From positions 1 to 12,270 of the forward strand of contig CAYTTC010000099.1 of the NCBI GenBank assembly GCA_964440525.1: a stretch of 12,270 nt of DNA, read 5' to 3'. The DNA comes from DASWJZ01 sp964440525. GTDB taxonomy: Bacteria > Pseudomonadota > Alphaproteobacteria > Rhizobiales > Afifellaceae. Shown here piece by piece: positions 7,381-12,270 of this stretch (its first letter is position 1; every line of letters starts with the position of its first letter). Below the pieces are notes generated by a model that searched no databases, had not been told where the DNA came from, and saw only the letters and a program-made list of their open reading frames with translations. A program made the translations under genes and the position numbers.

Positions 7381-8370
7381 ATGGGCAGACTCGTAGATGG
7401 CAAGTGGGAAGCGAAGAGGGACAGGCGCACCGTCGGCGGGCGCTTCGTGCATCCGCCGTCGCATTTCCGCAACTGGGTGACAGTGGACGGCTCGCCCGGC
7501 CCGACCGGCGAAGGCGGCTTCAAGGCGGAGCCTGGACGCTACCACCTCTATGTGTCGCTCGCCTGCCCGTGGGCGCATCGCGCCATCATCTTCCGTAAGC
7601 TGAAGAAGCTGACTGACGCGATCGGCATGTCGGTCGTCGAGCCGCACGTGCTTAACGAAGGCTGGGAGTTCAACGAGACCTGGCCGGACCACCTCCACGG
7701 CAGGCGGCGGCTCTCGGAATTCTACGTCGCCGCCGATCCCCACTATAGCGGCCGCGTCACCGTTCCCATCCTCTGGGACAAAAGCCGCGAGACGATCGTG
7801 TCGAACGAATCCGCCGACATCATTCGCATGCTGAACAGCGCGTTCAACGGGTTTGGCGATACCTCACTCGACTTCTATCCGGAGCCGCACCGCCTGGAGA
7901 TCGACGCGCTGAACGCTGTCGTCTACGAAAATGTCAACAGCGGCGTCTACAAGGCCGGCTTCGCGCCGAGCCAGGAGGCCTATGAGGAAGGGTTCCGCGG
8001 CCTCTTCAACACGCTCGACGAGCTCGATCAGAGGCTCGACGAGCAGCGCTTTCTGGTCGGCGATCCCTTGACCGAGGCGGATTGGCGGCTGTTCACCACG
8101 CTCGTCCGTTTCGATGCCGTCTATTACGTGCACTTCAAATGCAACCGGCGGCGGATCACCGACTACCCAAACCTGTCCGGCTATGTCCGCGACCTTTACC
8201 AGATGCCGGGCGTCAAGGAGACCGTCGATGTCGAGCACATCAAGCAGCACTATTACTTCAGCCACGACCGCATCAATCCAACCCGCATCGTGCCGCTCGG
8301 ACCGCTCCTGATCATCGACGCCCCCCACGACCGCGACCGCTTCCGTGGTACCGGCATCCCTCAGCGCTGA
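7381..8370 (+). CDS. yqjG: Glutathionyl-hydroquinone reductase (YqjG/ECM4-type, Xi-class GST)
   Basis: This 329-residue protein corresponds in length and motif order to E. coli YqjG. The family reduces glutathionyl-hydroquinones: the catalytic cysteine takes the glutathione and a second glutathione releases it as GSSG, which helps detoxify quinones. The conserved N-terminal region (RNWVTVDGSPGPTGEGGF at 30-47) leads to the thioredoxin-like domain. The active site is SLACPWAHR, with the nucleophile Cys62 in the CPWAH signature that separates this class from other GSTs. The helical C-terminal domain (about 160-290) has the expected DELDQRL and LTEADWRLFTTLVRFD stretches. The enzyme is cytoplasmic, usually dimeric, with no signal peptide. 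The gene is followed after 7 bases by the convergent Nudix gene, and it seems to be transcribed alone. The family assignment is very firm; the physiological quinone substrate is unknown. Confidence 0.95.
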   Translation: MGRLVDGKWEAKRDRRTVGGRFVHPPSHFRNWVTVDGSPGPTGEGGFKAEPGRYHLYVSLACPWAHRAIIFRKLKKLTDAIGMSVVEPHVLNEGWEFNETWPDHLHGRRRLSEFYVAADPHYSGRVTVPILWDKSRETIVSNESADIIRMLNSAFNGFGDTSLDFYPEPHRLEIDALNAVVYENVNSGVYKAGFAPSQEAYEEGFRGLFNTLDELDQRLDEQRFLVGDPLTEADWRLFTTLVRFDAVYYVHFKCNRRRITDYPNLSGYVRDLYQMPGVKETVDVEHIKQHYYFSHDRINPTRIVPLGPLLIIDAPHDRDRFRGTGIPQR

Positions 8371-8377
8371 TCGCGTC

Positions 8378-8848
8378 CTACCAGTCGGGAGAGGGTGGCT
8401 CGCCGCCCAGCACCTCGCGGAGCCGCGCTTTGGTGCCGTGGCTCGTCTCCGCGGGAAGCGCGTCGAGCGGAAAGAGCTCGCAGGCGACGATCTCGAGGTT
8501 CGGGAACGTCAGAGTTTTCCGCCGCTCCCAAGCGCGGCAGATAAACAGGGCGACGTGATCACGGGCGTCGGCATGGGCGTTGCGGTAGATTCCGAAAAGC
8601 TCGGCCGGGTCGGTCAGGACCGCGCCGACCTCCTCGCCGACCTCACGCGCCAATGCCTCCCCCACGCTCTCGCCCACCTCCACGCCGCCGCCGGGAAAAT
8701 ACCAGCCGGGCACGTAGCTGTGTCGGACGAGCACGACCTGCCCGTCCTTCAACAGAATCGCTCGCACACCGAGCGTCATGCCGCGCACGAGGCGGGAATA
8801 GGCCAGGAAGGCCCGCTGCCGGAACTGCTGATGCGGCCTGAGAGCCAT
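8378..8848 (-). CDS. Nudix hydrolase
   Basis: This 156-residue protein carries a complete Nudix box (Gx5Ex7REUxEExGU) from Gly54 through Glu60, Arg68-Glu69 and Glu72-Glu73 to Gly75, preceded by the strand VVLVRHSY and by GWYFPGG. Nudix enzymes hydrolyse nucleoside diphosphates linked to another group, with Mg2+ held by the Glu residues of the box. The N-terminal helix and MTLGVRA strand (24-30) are usual in the alphaproteobacterial members. The substrate (oxidised nucleotide, nucleotide sugar, ADP-ribose or other) cannot be read from the sequence. It is cytoplasmic, with no signal peptide. The ribosome site before the ATG is weak (a GGCGG-like stretch). The gene is divergent from the metallophosphoesterase gene, 74 bases apart, and ends 7 bases from the convergent reductase gene. 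Confidence 0.92.
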   Translation of the reverse strand: MALRPHQQFRQRAFLAYSRLVRGMTLGVRAILLKDGQVVLVRHSYVPGWYFPGGGVEVGESVGEALAREVGEEVGAVLTDPAELFGIYRNAHADARDHVALFICRAWERRKTLTFPNLEIVACELFPLDALPAETSHGTKARLREVLGGEPPSPDW

Positions 8849-8922
8849 TGCCAGCGCCGCCTAGCACGCCGCGCCTTCAGCAGGAACCGCCGCATGCTGC
8901 AAAGCAGGTGGCGTTAGCGGCC

Positions 8923-9831
8923 ATGTTCCGCCTCGGCCACCTCTCCGACGTGCACCTCGGCGCCGTGCCACCGCTTCGCCTGCGCGACCTTATTTCCAAG
9001 CGCCTGGTCGGTTACCACAACTGGCGGCGGAACCGTGCGCATTCAATGACGGCAGAAACGCTCGACCGGCTGGTCGCCGATCTCAAGGCGCAGTCGCCTG
9101 ACCATATCGCCGTGACCGGCGATCTCACCAACATCGCCATGCGCGAGGAATTCGAGAATGCCCGCCGCTGGCTGGAGGAGCTCGGGCCTCCCGACCGGGT
9201 GACAGCCATTCCCGGCAACCACGACGCCTATGTCCCGGGCGCCCATCACCGCTACCGGACGCTCTGGGCGCCCTGGATGCTTAGCGACGATGCCGAGTTC
9301 GTCGACAAGGCGCTGTTCCCGTTCATGCGCCGCAAGGGACACGTGGCGCTGATCGGCGTCTCCTCGGCGGTTGCCTCGGTGCCGTTCCTGGCGATCGGAC
9401 ATGTCGGCAGCCACCAGACCGAGCGCCTCATGAAACTGCTCAGCGAGGCCCGCGAAGAGGGGCTCTTCCGGGTCATCCTCATCCACCATCCGCCCAAGCT
9501 GGTCGATCCTCGCAACCAGTGGCGAAAGCTCACCGACGGCAGACGGTTTCGCCGCGCTGTCGAGCGCTGCGGAGCCGAGCTGATCCTGCACGGCCACGAT
9601 CACATCCGCATGATGACGGCGATCAAAGGCGCGACCGGAATCGTCCCGGTCGTGGGAGTGCCGGCGGCAAGCGGACCTGCCCTCGGAGGCCCGCGCGCCG
9701 GCGGATACGCGCTACATGAAATCGCCGAGAACGGGCCCTGTTACGAGCTCACTGTCATTCACCGCGGCTTTGCGGCGTCAGGAGAGATCGTGGAGACAGC
9801 GCGGGTGTCCTATTCGGTCAATCGACCATGA
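8923..9831 (+). CDS. Metallophosphoesterase (calcineurin-like, class III phosphodiesterase type)
   Basis: This 302-residue protein has all the blocks of the calcineurin-like dinuclear metal site in order: DVH (Asp9, His11), GDLTN (Asp67), GNHD (Asn99, His100), HH at 188-189 and GHDH at 224-227. These bind two metal ions that cleave phosphomonoesters or diesters. The order and spacing resemble the cyclic-nucleotide phosphodiesterase (CpdA-like) group, but the substrate is not proven by sequence. The frame runs upstream to 8848 from a TTG, but the extra 25 residues are unconserved in appearance. The ATG at 8923, with AGGTGG 11 bases before it, is preferred; an in-frame GTG at 8908 is a second choice. 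The protein is cytoplasmic, with no signal peptide. Its 3' end overlaps the convergent membrane-protein gene by 14 bases. Confidence 0.9.
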   Translation: MFRLGHLSDVHLGAVPPLRLRDLISKRLVGYHNWRRNRAHSMTAETLDRLVADLKAQSPDHIAVTGDLTNIAMREEFENARRWLEELGPPDRVTAIPGNHDAYVPGAHHRYRTLWAPWMLSDDAEFVDKALFPFMRRKGHVALIGVSSAVASVPFLAIGHVGSHQTERLMKLLSEAREEGLFRVILIHHPPKLVDPRNQWRKLTDGRRFRRAVERCGAELILHGHDHIRMMTAIKGATGIVPVVGVPAASGPALGGPRAGGYALHEIAENGPCYELTVIHRGFAASGEIVETARVSYSVNRP

Positions 9832-10381
9832 ACCAGGCATAGGCGATGAGGAGAAACATCCCCGCGATCATGCCGAGCCCGAAGCCGCACAATCCCCAAA
9901 TGACGGGCACGTTGTCGGCGCCGGGCCGCGCCGGCGCCAAGGCGCCACGGCCGCTGCGGATGGCCTTGGTCAGCCAGTCCGATTCGATGGCCTGCTCGCG
10001 CTCCACGATCCGCTCCGCCACGTAGCGCGTTACCGCGTCGGCGATCGCCTCCACATTGCTACTTTCGGCGAGCGTAGTTCGCCCGAGCCGTGTGTCCTTC
10101 ACGAACTGATATTGGCGCTTGTCCCGCCCCATGACGACGAAGCTCGTCGCGTCCACCCAGAAGCGTGGCGGCTGGCCGGGCAGGATGCCGAGAAGCAGCT
10201 GCTCGTGATCCTGCGGCAGATCCTGGAACACGCCTTCGAGCGCCTCGGCCAGCAGCTCCAGCCGCGCCTGCTCCGCTTCCCTGAGGTCCACCACGACGTC
10301 GTTCAGCTCGGAATGCGCGATGCGGACCTCGCGAATGACCCGCTTCAGCTCCCCTGCCCGCCTGGGCCTACTCTCAACCAT
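9818..10381 (-). CDS. Unrecognised tail-anchored membrane protein
   Basis: I do not recognise this family. With the start at 10381 it has 187 residues; AGAGGG lies 4 bases before this ATG, whereas the frame extends to 10432 with a short basic stretch I consider untranslated. Residues 1-66 are charged and helical, rich in Glu, Leu and Arg, possibly a short coiled coil. Residues 70-130 look like a compact alpha/beta unit (FWVDATSFVVMG, then YQFVKDTRLGRTTLAES and a helix with DAVTRYVAERIVERE). After a Pro/Gly/Ala linker, one hydrophobic segment (about 159-184, CGFGLGMIAGMFLLIAY) ends three residues before the C-terminus, so the bulk should face the cytoplasm with a C-terminal anchor. It is divergent from the YbaK-like gene (117 bases) and overlaps the phosphoesterase gene tail to tail by 14 bases. 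GC matches the neighbours, so it is probably vertically inherited. Confidence 0.72.
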   Translation of the reverse strand: MVESRPRRAGELKRVIREVRIAHSELNDVVVDLREAEQARLELLAEALEGVFQDLPQDHEQLLLGILPGQPPRFWVDATSFVVMGRDKRQYQFVKDTRLGRTTLAESSNVEAIADAVTRYVAERIVEREQAIESDWLTKAIRSGRGALAPARPGADNVPVIWGLCGFGLGMIAGMFLLIAYAWFMVD

Positions 10382-10485
10382 GACGCCCTCTGAGCTTTCA
10401 CGCCGCTCGCGGTGAAGTTTAGCAGGTTCCAAGCGCGCGGCACACGTGCTGATATCGTTGCCGGATCATCGGTGACCCTGGTTTC

Positions 10486-10491
10486 GGTGAG
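10486..10491 (+). promoter_or_regulatory. Ribosome binding site fixing the YbaK-like start
   Basis: GGTGAG ends 7 bases before the ATG at 10499. It is only one base from the ATG at 10493, too close to serve that codon, so 10499 is the better start. Confidence 0.5.
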
Positions 10492-10498
10492 CATGGTT

Positions 10499-10975
10499 AT
10501 GGTCGAGCGCCTGAGGAGCACGGATCGGGTGCGGGCCGCCGCGGAGGCAGCCGGGCTTAACGTGGAAATCCGGGAAATGCCGCAAAGCACGCGAACCGCC
10601 GCGGAGGCGGCGGCGGCCTGCGGCACCTCGGTCGCACAGATCGTCAAGTCGCTGGTCTTCAGGAAGGCCACGAGCGGGGAGCCGATCCTCCTCCTCGTCT
10701 CCGGCAAGAATCGCGTCGACGAGAAGGCGATCAAGGGAGCGATCGGCGAGACGCTAAAGCGCGTCGACGCCGATGCTGTGCGCGATCTCACCGGCTTCGC
10801 CATTGGCGGGGTCGCGCCGCTCGGCTCAGTGACGCCGCTCGCCACCTTCATGGACGCCGATCTCATGGCGTTCGACGTCGTGTGGGCGGCGGCGGGCGCC
10901 CCGACCGCCGTCTTCGCGGTCGAGCCGGCGGCGCTCGCCGCGGCGACCGGGGCGCGGATCGTTCGGGTTTGCTAG
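10499..10975 (+). CDS. YbaK/EbsC family aminoacyl-tRNA deacylase-like protein
   Basis: This 158-residue protein has the length of a free-standing YbaK/ProX domain, the family that hydrolyses mischarged aminoacyl-tRNA in trans. Recognisable blocks are GTSVAQIVKSLVF (42-54) with Lys50, the invariant lysine of the family, the strand PILLLVSG (62-69), and the loop GGVAPLG (103-109) that lines the substrate pocket. The last third, FDVVWAAAGAPTAVFAV, is the usual closing sheet. Which amino acid it clears (cysteine from tRNA-Pro, alanine, or others) cannot be decided from the motifs. The frame is open back to 10412, but the ribosome site favours 10499. The protein is cytoplasmic. It is divergent from the tail-anchored protein gene and converges on the alpha/beta hydrolase gene with a 29-base gap. 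Confidence 0.9.
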   Translation: MVERLRSTDRVRAAAEAAGLNVEIREMPQSTRTAAEAAAACGTSVAQIVKSLVFRKATSGEPILLLVSGKNRVDEKAIKGAIGETLKRVDADAVRDLTGFAIGGVAPLGSVTPLATFMDADLMAFDVVWAAAGAPTAVFAVEPAALAAATGARIVRVC

Positions 10976-11009
10976 CGGGCCCTCGACGCACCCGCAACCC
11001 CGCGCTAGC
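10971..11009. terminator. Inverted repeat spanning both convergent stop codons, candidate bidirectional terminator
   Basis: GCTAGCG at 10971-10977 pairs with CGCTAGC at 11003-11009. Each arm contains the TAG stop codon of one of the two convergent genes. The 25-base interior is GC-rich with further pairing possible (GGGC against GC-rich bases). No T-run follows either side, so intrinsic termination is uncertain. Confidence 0.3.
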
Positions 11010-11757
11010 GGCTGTTCTCCAGGACGAGATGGGCGACGTCGCCGGGAATCTCCTGCGGCAGCATGTGGCCGACGCCCTCGAAGACATGGACGGCGACGCG
11101 GCCTGGCAGCCGGTGCGCCTGGCGTGTCGGCAGCACACGGTCCTGCGTGCCCCAGACCACCTTGATCGGCACAGCGAGCCGGGCAAGATCAGCGACAGGA
11201 AGCATCTTTTGGGCGCTCCCTTCGAAGAAGGTCTCGACAGTCGCCAAGAGCGCCGCGGTCGCGCCGAAAACCCGCCGCTCCTTCGCCTGCGCGGCGACCA
11301 GACCCTCCGGCAGCTCGCACGCCCAACCGAAGAACTGCTCGAGGAGAGCCGCAAGCTCGGTTTCGCCGACGGCAGCGGCGTAGCGGCGAAGCAGCCGATG
11401 GTTGATCTCGCGGCCGAAGCCGCCTGGGGCAAGCAGCGTCAGCGAGGCGACGCGACCGGGGTCGCGGAGCGCCGCGAGCGCAGCCGCCGCCCCGCCCATG
11501 GAATGGCCGACGAGATGGGCGCTATCGATCCCGCGGCGGACGAGCTCGGCGAGGATTGCGGTCGCCGCCACGGCGGCGCTGCCGGCCGGCACGGCGAGCG
11601 AGCAGGCATGGCCGGGAAGATCGAGGGCCAGGAGATGGCGGGCGGCGGCGATCCGTTCGACCACTTCGCTCCAGACGGCATGGCTGGCGCCAAAACCGTG
11701 CAGGAGCACGACCGGGATGCCGCCCGACCCACGCTCTATGCAAAAGAGCTCAGCCAA
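11005..11757 (-). CDS. Alpha/beta hydrolase, TTG start
   Basis: This 250-residue protein is a complete alpha/beta-hydrolase fold. The oxyanion-hole motif HGFG is at 20-23, DLPGH at 46-50, and the nucleophile elbow GHSMGG at 84-89 holds Ser86. A cap region follows at about 115-185. WGTQDRVLP carries the acid Asp206, and GVGHML carries the base His231. The triad is intact, so it should be an active esterase, lipase or C-C hydrolase; the C-terminal layout resembles the AcoC-like group, but the substrate is not predictable. The start codon is TTG. An in-frame TAA lies three codons upstream and no ATG or GTG follows before the first core strand, so TTG is the only start that keeps the fold. There is no signal peptide. 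It lies 76 bases downstream of the L,D-transpeptidase gene on the same strand and may be co-transcribed. Confidence 0.9.
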   Translation of the reverse strand: MAELFCIERGSGGIPVVLLHGFGASHAVWSEVVERIAAARHLLALDLPGHACSLAVPAGSAAVAATAILAELVRRGIDSAHLVGHSMGGAAAALAALRDPGRVASLTLLAPGGFGREINHRLLRRYAAAVGETELAALLEQFFGWACELPEGLVAAQAKERRVFGATAALLATVETFFEGSAQKMLPVADLARLAVPIKVVWGTQDRVLPTRQAHRLPGRVAVHVFEGVGHMLPQEIPGDVAHLVLENSR

Positions 11758-11833
11758 TCCCGCTTACCGTTCCTCGGACGCGCCCATCCGACGCGCGTAG
11801 CGCACGCACTGGCGACCGCGCCGGAGAGCCGCG

Positions 11834-12250
11834 TCAGTTGATAAGGATGATACGCGTGTTCCGCGGCCCGTGCGCCCTGACCAGGTTGTAGAGGATCCGC
11901 GCATTGCTCGGATGCAGGCGGATGCAGCCATGCGAGGCCGGGCTGCCGAGGTTCCTGATGGCATCGGTGCCGTGGATGGCGTAGCCGCCGTGGAAGAAGA
12001 TCGAATAGGGCATCGGCGACATGTCGTATTTGCGCGAATACCACATCTTGTGCAGGCGGACGGGCCGAAAACTTCCGCGCGGCGTACGGTAGCCGCTCCG
12101 AGCCGTCGACACGCTCCACGAATAGAGAACGTTGCCGTCCTCCGAGACCGTCATCGTCTGTCTTGAAATGTCGATACGGGCGATGACCCCCGCCGACGCA
12201 CTCGTCGTCGCCATCGCGAGGACGAATGCGGCAATCGCAAGTGCACGCAT
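11834..12250 (-). CDS. Secreted L,D-transpeptidase (YkuD domain)
   Basis: With the start at 12250 the protein has 138 residues. A clear Sec signal peptide (MRALAIAAFVLAMATTSASA, cut likely after ASA at about 20) is followed by a compact YkuD domain with no added LysM or peptidoglycan-binding module. The catalytic block is IHGTDAIRNLG and then SHGCIRL, with His93, His107 and the nucleophile Cys109. Such enzymes act in the periplasm, making 3-3 cross-links between meso-diaminopimelate residues or attaching proteins to peptidoglycan through a cysteine acyl-enzyme. The length is near the minimum for the family. The frame runs six codons further upstream to the window edge, but GGAG 7 bases before the ATG at 12250 and the signal peptide both favour this start. 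It is probably the first gene of a short unit with the alpha/beta hydrolase. Confidence 0.92.
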   Translation of the reverse strand: MRALAIAAFVLAMATTSASAGVIARIDISRQTMTVSEDGNVLYSWSVSTARSGYRTPRGSFRPVRLHKMWYSRKYDMSPMPYSIFFHGGYAIHGTDAIRNLGSPASHGCIRLHPSNARILYNLVRAHGPRNTRIILIN

Positions 12251-12257
12251 AACGCAA

Positions 12258-12261
12258 CTCC
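12258..12261 (-). promoter_or_regulatory. Ribosome binding site of the L,D-transpeptidase gene
   Basis: GGAG on the minus strand ends 7 bases before the ATG at 12250, choosing this start over the one six codons upstream. The promoter must lie beyond the right edge of the window. Confidence 0.5.
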
Positions 12262-12270
12262 AGCCCACGC

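Noticed and set aside
8848..8922. Upstream TTG start for the metallophosphoesterase
   Set aside because: The extra 25 residues are unlike a conserved N-terminus; the core strand begins right after the ATG at 8923, which has an AGGTGG ahead of it.
1..12270. Search for CRISPR arrays, insertion sequences, toxin-antitoxin pairs, phage structural genes or a defence cluster
   Set aside because: No tandem direct repeats, transposase motifs or paired small genes were found; the genes are individually recognisable housekeeping or envelope families.

Overview
The window looks like a chromosomal segment of a high-GC alphaproteobacterium, most likely of the order Hyphomicrobiales (Rhizobiales). This placement is an inference from dense coding at high GC, GC-rich third codon positions, and the DUF58/DUF4159/large membrane protein gene set that usually follows a MoxR ATPase in that group. 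No rRNA, tRNA, CRISPR array, insertion sequence or integrase was seen.

Left third (1-5538, + strand): three tightly packed genes form one operon. They are the C-terminal part of a DUF58/VWA protein (cut by the window edge), a 926-residue BatA-like/DUF4159 membrane protein, and a 687-residue membrane protein with a VWA-like and a glutamine-amidotransferase-like domain. The first two overlap by ATGA and the third starts 10 bases after the second ends. The outer two carry a DxSxS metal-binding (MIDAS) motif, while the middle one has a degenerate site. Together they probably make a membrane-anchored complex served by a MoxR AAA+ ATPase encoded just off the left edge.

Middle (5539-6589): this interval has visibly lower GC (about 48-58% in the 60-base lines counted). 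It holds one minus-strand gene for a PGRP/amidase_2 peptidoglycan amidase without a signal peptide. Upstream lie about 420 non-coding bases rich in short perfect inverted repeats. It looks like a small acquired insertion between vertically inherited genes.

Right half (6590-12270): single-gene housekeeping or stress units on alternating strands. In order they are a YhbS-like GNAT acetyltransferase (-), a glutathionyl-hydroquinone reductase of the YqjG/ECM4 family (+), a Nudix hydrolase (-), a cyclic-nucleotide-phosphodiesterase-like metallophosphoesterase (+), an unrecognised tail-anchored membrane protein (-), a YbaK/EbsC aminoacyl-tRNA deacylase-like protein (+), an alpha/beta hydrolase with a TTG start (-), and a small secreted L,D-transpeptidase (-). 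Three of the convergent gene pairs are packed very closely (7, 29 and -14 bases).

I do not see a convincing new multi-gene system. The most interesting items are the low-GC amidase island with its dyad-rich upstream region, the degenerate MIDAS in the middle operon gene, and the unrecognised tail-anchored protein.
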